Source: Streptomyces xylophagus
GTDB taxonomy: Bacteria > Actinomycetota > Actinomycetes > Streptomycetales > Streptomycetaceae
DNA length: 64,000 nucleotides
Reading direction: 5' to 3'
NCBI RefSeq assembly: GCF_000716435.1
Contig: NZ_JNWO01000016.1
Span: forward strand, 124,001-188,000
The translations under genes were made by a program, and so were the position numbers. How positions within the stretch are numbered: position 1 is the first letter of the stretch; every line of letters begins with the position of its first letter. The notes beneath the pieces are model-generated. The model searched no databases. It had not been told where the DNA came from and was given only the letters and a program-made list of their open reading frames with translations. Below are positions 16,897 through 27,425 of the stretch, piece by piece.

Positions 16897-16932
16897 TTCC
16901 AATAAGCAGAAACTAACTTCCACAATACGGAA
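16897..16932. promoter_or_regulatory. Two 15-bp TTCC-N8-GAA operator-like sites upstream of hyi
   Basis: TTCCAATAAGCAGAA (16897-16911) and TTCCACAATACGGAA (16918-16932) are 21 bp apart, 80 bp before the hyi start. The same pair with the same spacing precedes gcl. IclR-family AllR is known to repress Streptomyces allantoin genes; whether this is its site is inference. Confidence 0.7.
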
Positions 16933-17011
16933 TTATGTTACTGGCTCTGGACACCATCCCCCCGACATCGCCTCGACATCGCCCTCGACACGGAAGGGAG
17001 CGCAGACCCCC

Positions 17012-17833
17012 ATGGGATTCGCAGACCAGCGCTTCAACGTCAACCTGTCGATCCTCTTCACCGAGCTCCCGCTCCTGGAGCGCCCCGCGGCCGCCGCCGC
17101 GGCCGGCTTCACCGCGGTCGAGCTGTGGTGGCCCTGGGTCGACTCCCCCACCCCCGAGCAGTCCCAACTCGACGCGCTCAAGCGGGCGTTGGAGGACGCC
17201 GGCGTCCAGCTCACCGGCCTGAACTTCTACGCCGGGCAGCTGCCGGGACCGAACCGCGGCGCCCTGTCGATCCCGGGCGAGGAGTCGGAGCGGTTCCGCG
17301 CGAACATCGACGTGGCCGCCGACTTCGCCCACGCGCTCGGCGCCACCGCGCTCAACGCGCTCTACGGCAACCGCGTGGCGGGCGTCGACCCGGCCGAGCA
17401 GGACGCGCTCGCCCTGGAGAACCTGGTCCTCGCGGCCCGCGCCGCCGACCGGATCGGCGCGATCCTGCTGATCGAGGCGCTCAACAAACCCGAGTCACCC
17501 TTGTACCCGCTCGTCAGCGCCCCCGCCGCCGTGGGAATCGTCGACAAGGTCAACGACGCGACCGGCCTCGGCAACGCGCGCTTCCTCATGGACCTCTACC
17601 ACCTGTCCATGAACGGCGAGGAACTCCCGTCCGTGATCGAGGAGTTCGCGGCGAAGACGGGCCATGTGCAGATCGCGGACAACCCGGGCCGCGGCGCCCC
17701 CGGCACCGGCTCGCTCCCCCTCGAAGACCTCCTCGACCAGCTGCGCAAGGCCGGTTACGACGGCTGGGTGGGCCTGGAGTACAAGCCCGGCGACCGCCCG
17801 AGCGCCGAGGCCTTCGACTGGCTGCCCCGCTGA
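17012..17833 (+). CDS. hyi: Hydroxypyruvate isomerase
   Basis: A 273-residue AP-endonuclease-2 type TIM barrel that interconverts hydroxypyruvate and tartronate semialdehyde. Family markers: FNVNLSILFTELPLLERPAAAAAAGF at the N-terminus, VELWWPW, LIEALNKPE with the catalytic Glu, LMDLYHLSMNGE and HVQIADNPGRGAPGTG near the C-terminus. AAGGGAG lies 11 bases before ATG 17012. The next gene, tartronate semialdehyde reductase, starts 22 bases after its stop; together with gcl they form the glycerate pathway that disposes of glyoxylate from allantoin. Confidence 0.94.
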   Translation: MGFADQRFNVNLSILFTELPLLERPAAAAAAGFTAVELWWPWVDSPTPEQSQLDALKRALEDAGVQLTGLNFYAGQLPGPNRGALSIPGEESERFRANIDVAADFAHALGATALNALYGNRVAGVDPAEQDALALENLVLAARAADRIGAILLIEALNKPESPLYPLVSAPAAVGIVDKVNDATGLGNARFLMDLYHLSMNGEELPSVIEEFAAKTGHVQIADNPGRGAPGTGSLPLEDLLDQLRKAGYDGWVGLEYKPGDRPSAEAFDWLPR

Positions 17834-17855
17834 CCTTCCCCGAAAGGCAACTCCC

Positions 17856-18746
17856 ATGAGCAAGCTCCCCAAGATCGCCTGGATAGGCCTCGGCATCATG
17901 GGCTCCCCCATGTCCGAGAACCTGCTCAAGGCCGGTTACGACGTCACCGGATTCACCCTGGAACAGGACAAGTTGGACCGCCTGGCCGCCGCCGGCGGCA
18001 CCTCGGCGGGATCGATCGCCGAGGCCGTGCGGGACGCCGACGTGGTGATCACGATGGTGCCCGCGTCCCCGCAGGTCGAGGCCATCGCCTACGGTCCGGA
18101 CGGCATCCTGGAGAACATCCGCTCCGGCGCCCTGCTGATCGACATGTCGTCGATCACCCCACAGACCTCGGTGGACCTGGCAAAGGCCGCCGCGGACAAG
18201 GGAGTTCGGGTCCTGGATGCCCCCGTGTCCGGCGGCGAGGCCGGCGCGGTCGAGGCCGTACTCTCCATCATGGTCGGCGGCGCCCGGGCCGACTTCGACG
18301 AGGCGAAGCCGATCTTCGACGCGCTCGGGAAGACCATCGTGCTGTGCGGTCCGCACGGCTCCGGGCAGACCGTGAAGGCCGCCAACCAGCTGATCGTCGC
18401 CGTCAACATCCAGGCGTGCGCCGAGGCCGTGGTCTTCCTGGAGAAGTCGGGCGTGGACCTGGCAGCCGCCCTCGACGTCCTGAACGGCGGGCTCGCGGGC
18501 TCCACGGTGCTGACGCGGAAGAAGGACAACTTCCTCGACCGGGACTTCAAGCCGGGCTTCCGTATCGACCTGCACCACAAGGACATGGGCATCGTCACGG
18601 ACGCGGCCCGCAACGTCGGCGCCGCGCTGCCCGTCGGCGCCGTGGTGGCCCAGTTGGTCGCATCGCTGCGCGCCCAGGGCGACGGCGGCCTCGACCACTC
18701 GGCGCTGCTGCGCGGCGTCGAGCGCCTCTCCGGCGCGCAGGTCTGA
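17856..18746 (+). CDS. glxR: Tartronate semialdehyde reductase (2-hydroxy-3-oxopropionate reductase)
   Basis: A 296-residue beta-hydroxyacid dehydrogenase reducing tartronate semialdehyde to D-glycerate with NAD(P)H. Seen: Rossmann motif IAWIGLGIMGSPMSENLLKAGY at the start, DAPVSGGEAGA (substrate-binding DAPVSGG motif) around 122-131, GSGQTVKAANQL with the catalytic Lys, and the all-helical C-terminal domain. The true start is ATG 17856; an upstream in-frame extension belongs to the hyi region. It is operonic with hyi. Confidence 0.94.
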   Translation: MSKLPKIAWIGLGIMGSPMSENLLKAGYDVTGFTLEQDKLDRLAAAGGTSAGSIAEAVRDADVVITMVPASPQVEAIAYGPDGILENIRSGALLIDMSSITPQTSVDLAKAAADKGVRVLDAPVSGGEAGAVEAVLSIMVGGARADFDEAKPIFDALGKTIVLCGPHGSGQTVKAANQLIVAVNIQACAEAVVFLEKSGVDLAAALDVLNGGLAGSTVLTRKKDNFLDRDFKPGFRIDLHHKDMGIVTDAARNVGAALPVGAVVAQLVASLRAQGDGGLDHSALLRGVERLSGAQV

Positions 18747-19220
18747 CCCAAGGGTCCAGGGCCCAGGGCCCTCCAGGGGTCGTAGAAACTTCCGGGCGGC
18801 GTCGTCGCTGACAACTGTCCTGTCGCGCCCAGGCGTTGGCGCCGCCCGGAATCATGCAATTCAGTTCGCCAACAGACGGCCCGTGCGTGCCGGACGACCC
18901 GGATGAGGGGTGGTCGCCGGTACCGCGCGGGCAGGGCCAGGACCGCGGCGGAGTGCGAGCCAGTGCGGTGGTGAAGGTTCCGAGGCCTCCTTCTCGACCT
19001 GAGAGAAGGAGCACCCTGGTCCCGTCGCACCCGCCGCGGTCCCAGCCGAACGCCTCCACAGAGGCCCCAGACCCCGTCCGGCGGCGCGAACGTCCTGTCG
19101 CGCCCAGCCTCGCGCCGTCGGACGGCCACCACGACGAGCGCCGGATGCGGACAGTCCCGTATCCGGCGCTCTTCGGTGTTTCCGGGTGCGGAACCGCCGT
19201 ACGCGCAGCAGCCTGAAGGC
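18747..19220. other. 474-bp intergenic stretch with repeats, no convincing gene
   Basis: No frame here has a plausible protein. It contains a G/C-rich self-complementary patch right after glxR (AGGGCCC-A-GGGCCCT near 18763-18777, perhaps its terminator). A 16-bp direct repeat GTCCTGTCGCGCCCAG occurs at 18817-18832 and 19092-19107. A strong hairpin is listed separately. Confidence 0.6.
19136..19171. terminator. Hairpin upstream of a small gene
   Basis: Perfect 11-bp stem GAGCGCCGGAT / ATCCGGCGCTC around a 14-base loop, followed by TTCGGTGTTT. It sits 50 bases before the small CDS, so it may terminate upstream transcription or act as a leader structure. Confidence 0.5.
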
Positions 19221-19469
19221 ATGGCACATCCACCGGAACACCCGCACATCGTGGTGCACCCCCCGGCCCTGGACGGCTCCCGCCGGGTCACCACCGGCGA
19301 CGAGACCCTCGGCATCGCCTCCCACCTGGACGACGTCGTCGAGATCCTGCGCCTGGCCGACCTGGACCGGATCGAGGTCGAGGAGAGCGATCTGATCGAG
19401 TGGCAGGGCGGCGGCCCCGAGGACTGGCCGGGCCTGTCGGAGCACCACACCGAGCACCACGATCAGTGA
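19221..19469 (+). CDS. Small acidic hypothetical protein
   Basis: An 82-residue acidic protein beginning MAHPPEHPHIVVHPP and ending with the His-rich tail SEHHTEHHDQ. The centre alternates strands and acidic helices (VTTGDETLGIASHLDDVVEILRLADL). No known domain recognised; the His clusters at both ends could bind a metal, which is speculation. GAAGG lies only one base before ATG 19221, so a GTG at 19176 (97 residues) is a possible alternative start. A strong terminator follows. Confidence 0.6.
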   Translation: MAHPPEHPHIVVHPPALDGSRRVTTGDETLGIASHLDDVVEILRLADLDRIEVEESDLIEWQGGGPEDWPGLSEHHTEHHDQ

Positions 19470-19539
19470 ACCTCAAATAAACCTCTGAACCCCTCTCGCG
19501 AGGCTTCAACCACCCCTGAACGCGGGCACATTCGTCGCA

Positions 19540-19572
19540 CGAGGCCCGCCGGCACGGGGGCGGCGGGCCTCG
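19540..19572. terminator. Rho-independent-type hairpin
   Basis: Perfect 12-bp stem CGAGGCCCGCCG / CGGCGGGCCTCG with a 9-base loop, between two co-directional small genes. Confidence 0.8.
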
Positions 19573-19586
19573 CATCAGGGGGTGTC

Positions 19587-20147
19587 ATGAGCGGTGGTCC
19601 GACGATCCGGCTCCAGCCTCACGAGGTCGCGCTGCTGCGGGGCGGTCGCCGGGCGGCCGTCACGGTGGCCGTGGTCGCGCTGCATCTGCGGGGCGAGGTC
19701 CGGGCCGGGCGGCGCGGCACGATGCGGACGTCGGGGGTTGCCGCGGGCGCGGGGGCGCTTCCTCATCTCACCAGGGCGGTGCACTCCGCGTTGTACCGTC
19801 CGGCGGGGTTGCGGCAGTTGCTCGAACGGCAGGGGGTTGGGCAGGCGGTCGTGGAGTTGCGGGGTGACCTTGTGGCTGCGGGGCTGCTGCGCAGGGTTCC
19901 GCCGGGGCGTACGCGCGCTGCGCGCGGCCTGTTGAAGTCGCTGCGTGGTCAACTGCCGTTGCCTGTGGGGCGGGAGGGGGTGTCTCCGGAGGAGGTACTG
20001 CTCGCCGTTGCGCTGTACGGGGATCGGGCGTTGACCTTGCTTGTGCCTCGATTTGCGGGGGCGGCGGGGCTTGTCGGGCGGGGTGGGAGTACGGAGTGGG
20101 GGTTGCCGGGGCCGTCGGGTGGGGGGTTTGTTTGTGGGGTCGGGTAG
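19587..20147 (+). CDS. Hypothetical protein resembling TIGR04222-type proteins
   Basis: A 186-residue basic protein starting MSGGPTIRLQPHEVALLRGGRRAAVTVAVVALHLRGEV. The pattern of E-x-A-x-L-x-GG followed by a helix and an R/G-rich turn recalls the start of TIGR04222 domain proteins of actinobacteria, but the usual membrane helices are not evident, so the match is tentative. The second half has repeated Arg-rich helices and a Gly-rich end. Third-position GC drops slightly towards the 3' end. Convergent with gcl across a terminator. Confidence 0.5.
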   Translation: MSGGPTIRLQPHEVALLRGGRRAAVTVAVVALHLRGEVRAGRRGTMRTSGVAAGAGALPHLTRAVHSALYRPAGLRQLLERQGVGQAVVELRGDLVAAGLLRRVPPGRTRAARGLLKSLRGQLPLPVGREGVSPEEVLLAVALYGDRALTLLVPRFAGAAGLVGRGGSTEWGLPGPSGGGFVCGVG

Positions 20148-20190
20148 GGGCTGCCGGGTTCTGTTGACTGCGGAGTGCGGGTTGAGTGTG

Positions 20191-20218
20191 GCTGGTCGCG
20201 CAGTTCCCCGCGCCCCTT
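20191..20218. repeat. Streptomyces dispersed intergenic repeat (GCGCAGTTCCCCGCGCCCC)
   Basis: The string CTGGTCGCGCAGTTCCCCGC followed by GCCCCTT is a very common intergenic element in Streptomyces genomes, recognised from memory. It lies between the TIGR04222-like gene and the terminator after gcl. Confidence 0.7.
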
Positions 20219-20246
20219 TGTGTGGCGCTTCGCGCCTACACAAAAT

Positions 20247-20281
20247 GGGGGCGGCCCATCCCCCTGGGATGGGCCGCCCCC
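20247..20281. terminator. Bidirectional terminator between convergent genes
   Basis: Perfect 13-bp stem GGGGGCGGCCCAT / ATGGGCCGCCCCC around a 9-base loop, 11 bases beyond the gcl stop. Confidence 0.85.
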
Positions 20282-20291
20282 TTACTCCGGC

Positions 20292-22076
<1,785 letters not shown>

Positions 22077-22156
22077 GGAGTACTCCTGCTTCGGCTGTCG
22101 GATTCGCATCACCGTCGCGCCCCGCGGTGAAAACTCCTCGATTGCTTCCAGATTTC

Positions 22157-22192
22157 TTCCACATTGTGGAAACTAACTTCTACTATCTGGAA
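22157..22192. promoter_or_regulatory. Two 15-bp TTC-N9-GAA operator-like sites upstream of gcl
   Basis: A perfect palindrome TTCCACATTGTGGAA (22157-22171) and a second copy TTCTACTATCTGGAA (22178-22192), 21 bp apart. The stretch GAAACTAACTTC between or before the sites is identical to one at hyi. Predicted binding site of a pathway repressor (AllR-like), not located in this window. Confidence 0.72.
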
Positions 22193-22255
22193 GCAATGTA
22201 AGTGGAGGGGGCAAGGCCGTCAAGAGAGGGACAAGCAGGGGTTTCCAGGAGGACG

Positions 22256-22975
22256 ATGGGGCGCATGTCCGAGAGCGTGCCGGTGCGCTGTCCGGCCTGC
22301 CGACGTGAGCACGTCTACGCCGCACCGTCGTATCCCTGCGTCTGCGGGGCCCCTGTCGCCCCGCCGCTGGATCGGCGCGGCGCGGCGACGGTCGTGAACC
22401 ACCGGGTGTGGGACGAGGACTGGATCGCGGTGCGCTGCGCCGCCTGCGGTCGCCTCGACGAGTGGCCTTACCCGGAACTGGGCTGCCCGTGCGGGATCCT
22501 GCTGCGGATTCCGGTCGCGGGAGAGCAACAGCCGGCCGAACCGACGTCACAACCCGCCGCGCGGACCACCAGGACCGACACCGACGTCCGGGGCCGCCCC
22601 GCCTTCCAGCCCGTCACGATCCGCACCGCACGCGACGCGGTCACCGCCGCCGCGCTCTATCTGCGCTGGCTCGGCTACCGGGACATCCGCCGCGCCGACC
22701 AACGGCCCCCGTCCGGCATCGGCCTCGCCGCCCGCGGCATCCTGGCGCAGGTCGACCCGACCGTACGCCCGGCCTCACTGCGCGACGTGGAGTGCCTGTG
22801 GCTGACCGCCATGACGGAATCCACCGGCTGCGTCTACTTCTCCCTCGCCGGCTACGCCGACGACGCCCGCACCCGCGCCGACGAACTCCGCGTCCCCCTG
22901 TTCGTCCTCGACCTCACGGGCACACCACAGCCGGTGAACGAACTGGCCGACGAACTCGACGCGACGGGTTGTTAG
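22256..22975 (+). CDS. Zinc-ribbon protein with a degenerate Mrr-like restriction-endonuclease domain
   Basis: The N-terminus has two zinc-ribbon-like Cys sets: C12/C15/C28/C30 and C61/C64/C77/C79. After a Thr/Pro linker, residues about 125-238 follow the Mrr/restriction-endonuclease-like pattern: ALYLRWLGYRDIRR, SGIGLAARGILAQVDP, DVECLWLTAM, VYFSLAGYADDARTRADELRVPLFVLDLTG. In active members the third segment reads roughly GIDx...QVK; here Asp is Gly and Lys is Asp, so the PD-(D/E)XK site looks destroyed. A nucleic-acid-binding or regulatory role is inferred. AGGAGG lies 3 bases before ATG 22256 and 12 before ATG 22265, so the start is uncertain by three codons. Divergent from gcl. Confidence 0.7.
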   Translation: MGRMSESVPVRCPACRREHVYAAPSYPCVCGAPVAPPLDRRGAATVVNHRVWDEDWIAVRCAACGRLDEWPYPELGCPCGILLRIPVAGEQQPAEPTSQPAARTTRTDTDVRGRPAFQPVTIRTARDAVTAAALYLRWLGYRDIRRADQRPPSGIGLAARGILAQVDPTVRPASLRDVECLWLTAMTESTGCVYFSLAGYADDARTRADELRVPLFVLDLTGTPQPVNELADELDATGC

Positions 22976-23007
22976 TTCGGGGCCGTACCCCCTGCCGCCA
23001 CCCGACA

Positions 23008-24621
23008 TCACCCCTCCCGAACAGCCTGCTCCCGCAACTCGATCTTCCGCACCTTCCCCGACACCGTCATGGGAAAGGCGTCCATGATCCGGAGCAGACT
23101 CGGGATCTTGTAGTGCGCCAACCTGCCCTCGCAGAAGCCCCGCAGCTCCTCCAGCGTCAACGGGTCCGCCGGGTCGCGCGGGATCACGCAGGCCAGGACC
23201 TCCTCGCCGTAGCGCTCGTGCGGGATGCCGACGACCTGGACGTCCGCGACCTTCGGGTGGGCGTAGAGGAACTCCTCGATCTCGCGCGGGTAGATGTTCT
23301 CGCCACCCCGGATGATCATGTCCTTGATGCGGCCGACGATCTCGACATAGCCGTCCTCGCGCATCATCGCCAGGTCACCCGTGTGCATCCAGCGGCCCGC
23401 GTCGATCGCCTCGGCGGTCTTCTCGGGCTCGTTCCAGTAGCCGAGCATCACGCTGTAGCCGCGCGTGCACAACTCCCCGGCCGTGCCCCGGGGTTGGGTC
23501 ACTCCGGTCGCCGGGTCGACGACCTTGACCTCCAGGTGCGGGAGGACGCGGCCGACCGTGCCGGTGCGGTGTTCGAGGTCGTCGTCCACCCGCGTCTGCA
23601 ACGACACCGGGGACGTCTCCGTCATGCCGTAACAGATGGACACCTCCGCCATGTGCATCTCGGCGACCACCCGCTTCATCACCTCGACTGGACAGGGCGA
23701 GCCCGCCATGATGCCGGTGCGCAGCGAGGAGAGGTCGTAGCTCGCGAAGTCGCGGAGGTTCAACTCCGCGATGAACATGGTGGGGACGCCGTAGAGAGAC
23801 GTACAGCGCTCCTGCTGGACCGCCTTCAGGGTCGCCGCCGGGTCGAAGGACGCCGCCGGGATCACCATGCACGCGCCGTGCGAGGTCGCCGCCAGGTTGC
23901 CCATCACCATGCCGAAGCAGTGGTAGAAGGGCACCGGGATGCAGACCCGGTCCTGCTCGGTGTACGAGATCAACTCGCCCACGAAATAGCCGTTGTTGAG
24001 GATGTTGAGGTGGGAGAGGGTGGCGCCCTTGGGGAAGCCCGTCGTGCCGGACGTGTACTGGATGTTGATCGCGTCGTCGCAGGACAGTTCGGCGTACGGT
24101 GCGTCGCCCGTGCCGCGCGCGAGCAACGTCTCCCAGCTCGGGTCCCCGATGTACACGACCTCACGCAACTCCGGGCACGCGCCCCGTACTTGGTCGACCA
24201 TCGCCCGGTAGTCACTCGTCTTATGGCTGACGGAGGCGAACAGGACCGAGATCCCCGCCTGCTTGAGGACGAACTCCACCTCGTGGGTGCGGTACGCAGG
24301 GTTGATGTTCACCATGACTGCGCCGATCCGCGCGGTGGCGTACTGCACCAGCACCCACTCCGGGCAGTTGATCGCCCAGATGCCCACCCGGTCGCCCTTC
24401 ACCACCCCGCTCGCGAGCAGCGCCTGGGCCAACTGGTCGATGTCGGCGGCGAATTCGGCGTACGTCCAGCGCCGCCCGGACGGCACGTCGACGAGCGCCT
24501 CGCGGTCGGGCCAGGCTGCGACCGCCCGGTCGAGGTTGGCTCCGATGGTGTCGCCGAGGAGTGAAGTCCCGCTGGTTCCATGGCTGTACGAGTTCATCGG
24601 CGAGTTGATGGGCGCGTTCAT
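23008..24621 (-). CDS. Fatty-acyl-CoA synthetase (AMP-binding, FadD type)
   Basis: A 537-residue ANL-superfamily ligase. AMP-binding P-loop [16 protein letters not shown] (A3 motif), the adenine-binding YGMTETSP (A5), [32 protein letters not shown] (A7-A8) and the C-terminal catalytic Lys in [14 protein letters not shown] (A10) are all intact. It activates a fatty or related carboxylic acid to acyl-AMP and then acyl-CoA in the cytosol. Its start overlaps the stop of the upstream ligase gene in ATGA, so the two are translated together; chain length and the reason for pairing are unknown. Confidence 0.92.
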   Translation of the reverse strand: MNAPINSPMNSYSHGTSGTSLLGDTIGANLDRAVAAWPDREALVDVPSGRRWTYAEFAADIDQLAQALLASGVVKGDRVGIWAINCPEWVLVQYATARIGAVMVNINPAYRTHEVEFVLKQAGISVLFASVSHKTSDYRAMVDQVRGACPELREVVYIGDPSWETLLARGTGDAPYAELSCDDAINIQYTSGTTGFPKGATLSHLNILNNGYFVGELISYTEQDRVCIPVPFYHCFGMVMGNLAATSHGACMVIPAASFDPAATLKAVQQERCTSLYGVPTMFIAELNLRDFASYDLSSLRTGIMAGSPCPVEVMKRVVAEMHMAEVSICYGMTETSPVSLQTRVDDDLEHRTGTVGRVLPHLEVKVVDPATGVTQPRGTAGELCTRGYSVMLGYWNEPEKTAEAIDAGRWMHTGDLAMMREDGYVEIVGRIKDMIIRGGENIYPREIEEFLYAHPKVADVQVVGIPHERYGEEVLACVIPRDPADPLTLEELRGFCEGRLAHYKIPSLLRIMDAFPMTVSGKVRKIELREQAVREG

Positions 24622-26288
24622 CGGAAGTCCTCCTCGCGGTACTCGGCAGCCGACCCCGCGGCCGTCGCCTCACGCAGTTCGATCCGGCGGATCTTGCCGG
24701 AGACGGTCTTGGGCAGGTCCGCGAACTCCAGACGGCGGATCCGCTTGTACGGCGCGAGGACCTGGCGCGAGTGCTCGAACAACACCTTTGCCGTGTCCGG
24801 CCCCGCCTCCCACCCCTCCGCGAGCACGACATACGCCTTCGGCACGGCGAGCCGCAACTCGTCCGGCGCGGGCACCACGGCTGCCTCCGCCACCGCCTCG
24901 TGCTCGAGCAGCGCGCTCTCCAGCTCGAACGGGGAGATCTTGTAGTCCGAGGCCTTGAAGACGTCGTCGGACCGGCCGACATAGGTGATGTAGCCGTCCG
25001 CGTCCCGGGCGCCGATGTCACCGGTGCGGTAGTAGCCGCCGGCCATCGCCTCCGCCGTACGGTCCGGGTCCCCGTGATAACCGGTCATCAGGCCCACCGG
25101 CTGATTGGACAGGTCGAGCGCGATCTCCCCCTCGGCCACGCCCGGCGCACCCGACACCGGGTCGAGGAGTTCGACCCGGTACCCCGGACTCGGCCGCCCC
25201 ATCGAACCCGTCTTCAACGGCTGACCGGGACTGTTGGACACCTGCACGGCCGTCTCCGTCTGCCCGAAGCCGTCCCGGATCGTCACGCCCCAGGCCCGCC
25301 GGACCTGCTCGATCACCTCGGGATTCAAAGGCTCCCCCGCGGCCAGGGCCTCACGGGGCGGGGTCCGCAGCTGGGTCAGATCGGCCTGGATCAGCATCCG
25401 CCACACCGTCGGCGGGGCGCAGAACGTCGTCACACCCGCCCTGTCCATCTCGGCCATCAGCCGCGCCGGATCGAAGCGCGTGTAGTTGTGGATGAAGACG
25501 GTCGCCTCGGCGTTCCAGGGCGCGAACAGATTCGACCAGGCGTGCTTGGCCCAGCCCGGCGAGGAGATGTTCAGATGCACATCACCGGGCTGGAGGCCGA
25601 TCCAGTACATCGTCGCCAAATGCCCGATCGGGTACGACGTGTGGGTGTGCTCGACCAGCTTGGGGTGGGCTGTCGTGCCCGAGGTGAAGTAGAGCATCAG
25701 CGGGTCGTCGGCGAGGGTCGGTTCGTCCGGCGTGAACTCGGCGGAGGCGCTGTACGCGTCCTCGTACGTCCGCCAGCCCTCGACCGCGCCGCCGACCGTG
25801 ATCCGCGTGTAGTCCCCGGGCACCTCGTCGAACTTGTCGACGTCCCCGGAGCGCACGATGACCTGTCGGACCCGGCCGCGTGCGACGCGGTCGCGCAGGT
25901 CGGCGGGGCCGAGCAGCGGGGTGGCGGGGATGACGACGGCGCGCAGTTTCATCGCGGCGAGGGCGGTCTCCCACAGCTCGGTCTGGTTGCCGAGCATGAC
26001 GAGGATGCGGTCCTCGGCGCCGACGCCCTGGGCGCGCAGCCAGTTGGCGACCCGGTTCGAGCGGGCGGACATCTCGGCGAAGGACAGGGCGGTCTCGGTG
26101 CCGTCCTCCTCGACGATGCGCAGGGCCGTGCGGTCGTTCCCGGCCGCGATGACGTCGAACCAGTCGAGCGCCCAGTTGAAGTGCTCGGGCCGGGGCCAGG
26201 AGAAACCCTCGTAGGCCGTGGCATAGTCCTCGCGATGCGCCAACAGGAAATCCCGCGCGCTGCGGAACGACTCACTCGCCGTCGTCAT
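24618..26288 (-). CDS. AMP-dependent acyl-CoA ligase (acetyl-/medium-chain synthetase-like)
   Basis: A second ANL ligase, 556 residues. Motifs: [17 protein letters not shown] (A3), [10 protein letters not shown] (A5), [35 protein letters not shown] (A7-A8), and C-terminal [15 protein letters not shown] with the catalytic Lys. [18 protein letters not shown] and [14 protein letters not shown] resemble medium-chain or acetyl-CoA synthetase-like enzymes of the benzoate-ligase side. ATG 26288 has AGGAGG immediately upstream; longer frames read into the promoter. It leads a two-gene operon with the FadD-type ligase and is divergent from the GAF-LuxR regulator. Confidence 0.9.
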   Translation of the reverse strand: MTTASESFRSARDFLLAHREDYATAYEGFSWPRPEHFNWALDWFDVIAAGNDRTALRIVEEDGTETALSFAEMSARSNRVANWLRAQGVGAEDRILVMLGNQTELWETALAAMKLRAVVIPATPLLGPADLRDRVARGRVRQVIVRSGDVDKFDEVPGDYTRITVGGAVEGWRTYEDAYSASAEFTPDEPTLADDPLMLYFTSGTTAHPKLVEHTHTSYPIGHLATMYWIGLQPGDVHLNISSPGWAKHAWSNLFAPWNAEATVFIHNYTRFDPARLMAEMDRAGVTTFCAPPTVWRMLIQADLTQLRTPPREALAAGEPLNPEVIEQVRRAWGVTIRDGFGQTETAVQVSNSPGQPLKTGSMGRPSPGYRVELLDPVSGAPGVAEGEIALDLSNQPVGLMTGYHGDPDRTAEAMAGGYYRTGDIGARDADGYITYVGRSDDVFKASDYKISPFELESALLEHEAVAEAAVVPAPDELRLAVPKAYVVLAEGWEAGPDTAKVLFEHSRQVLAPYKRIRRLEFADLPKTVSGKIRRIELREATAAGSAAEYREEDFR

Positions 26289-26360
26289 CTGTCCTCCTAG
26301 TAACCGGACCATTGCCGGGCGGCTCTCTGACATCGTGTAATCCGTGATGTGGGTCTCACT

Positions 26361-26376
26361 ACCCCCGTACGGGGGT
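26361..26376. promoter_or_regulatory. Perfect 16-bp palindrome between ligase operon and LuxR gene
   Basis: ACCCCCGTACGGGGGT lies 73 bp upstream of the first ligase gene and 37 bp upstream of the GAF-LuxR start. A possible shared operator for the divergent genes. Confidence 0.5.
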
Positions 26377-26413
26377 GTGTGCAGCAGAGCGGCCGCAATG
26401 AAGGGGCAAGCGG

Positions 26414-27247
26414 GTGGCGACGGACGCGGCAGGGATGGTGGAGATTCAGGCGGCGCTGGTACGGCTCCGGCGCGGCACCGGGCTGCCGGTCGCCTTCGGT
26501 GGCCTGGTGGAGAGCGGCCGGCAGCAGATGCGCATCAGCGAACTGAGCGGCACGTTGACCCCGTCCCTGCGCGCCCTCGCGGTCTCCTCGGGCAACGGTC
26601 TGGGCGGCAGGGCGGTCGCCCTCGCCCGCCCGTGCGCCGTCCTGGACTACTCCGCCTCCCGCCAGATCAGCCACGAGTACGACGCCCCGGTCGCCGCCGA
26701 GGGCCTGCGCGCGATCCTCGCGGTCCCGGTCGTCGTACGCCGCCGGGTGCGCGGTGTCCTCTACGGCGCGCTGCGCACGGCCCAGCCGTTGGGCGACCGG
26801 ATGCTGAGCGCGGCGATGGAGGCCGCCCGGGACGTGGAACAGGCGCTGGTGGTACGGGAGGAGGTGCGGGAGCTGCTGAGCGCGGCGCGCCCGGCACCGG
26901 CCCCCGACCCGGCGGCGAGCGCGGTGTGGGAGCAGGTGCGGGAGGCACACGCGGCGCTGCGGGCGCTGGCCCCGCGCATCCCGGACCCGGAGCTGCGGGC
27001 CGAACTCCTGGACGCCTGCGGCCTGTTGACCGCCGAGGCGGCCGTCGGGGACGTAGAACTGGCGCCCCGCGAGCTGGACGTACTGGCGTGTGTGGCGGCG
27101 GGCGCGACGAACGTGGTGACGGCGGAGCGGCTCGGGCTGCGGCCGGAGACGGTGAAGGGGTATCTGCGCTCGGCGATGCGGAAGCTCGGCGCGCACACCC
27201 GCGGAGAGGCCGTGGTGGCGGCGCGGCGGGCGGGGGTGCTGCCGTGA
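26414..27247 (+). CDS. GAF-domain LuxR-type response regulator
   Basis: The 277-residue protein has a GAF-like sensor domain (about 20-150: GLPVAFGGLVESG, GLGGRAVALARPCAVLDY, ILAVPVVVRRRVRGVLYGALR). A helical linker follows, then a C-terminal LuxR/FixJ HTH (about 212-275: LAPRELDVLACVAAGATN, ERLGLRPETVKGYLRSAMRKLGA). This is the usual build of regulators adjoining acyl-CoA ligase genes in Streptomyces. It probably senses a small molecule and controls the divergent ligase operon. GTG 26414 is used. Confidence 0.88.
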   Translation: MATDAAGMVEIQAALVRLRRGTGLPVAFGGLVESGRQQMRISELSGTLTPSLRALAVSSGNGLGGRAVALARPCAVLDYSASRQISHEYDAPVAAEGLRAILAVPVVVRRRVRGVLYGALRTAQPLGDRMLSAAMEAARDVEQALVVREEVRELLSAARPAPAPDPAASAVWEQVREAHAALRALAPRIPDPELRAELLDACGLLTAEAAVGDVELAPRELDVLACVAAGATNVVTAERLGLRPETVKGYLRSAMRKLGAHTRGEAVVAARRAGVLP

Positions 27248-27425
27248 GGCGGGCGGTCGGGCGGGCGCGGGACGGCCCTCGTGGCGGCCAGCTATTCATT
27301 CATCGGAGCTTTGAATTTCCCTATGCCTGGCCGTTGTTATTTCCCTCACGACCCCATCCATCCGAATTTCAAGGACTGATTGCCTAATATTGGCCCGGAC
27401 ACGACACACGAGGGGAGCGGTGACC

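Noticed and set aside
17664..18746. A 360-residue reading of glxR
   Set aside because: The first 64 residues overlap hyi in another frame; the Rossmann motif starts right after ATG 17856.
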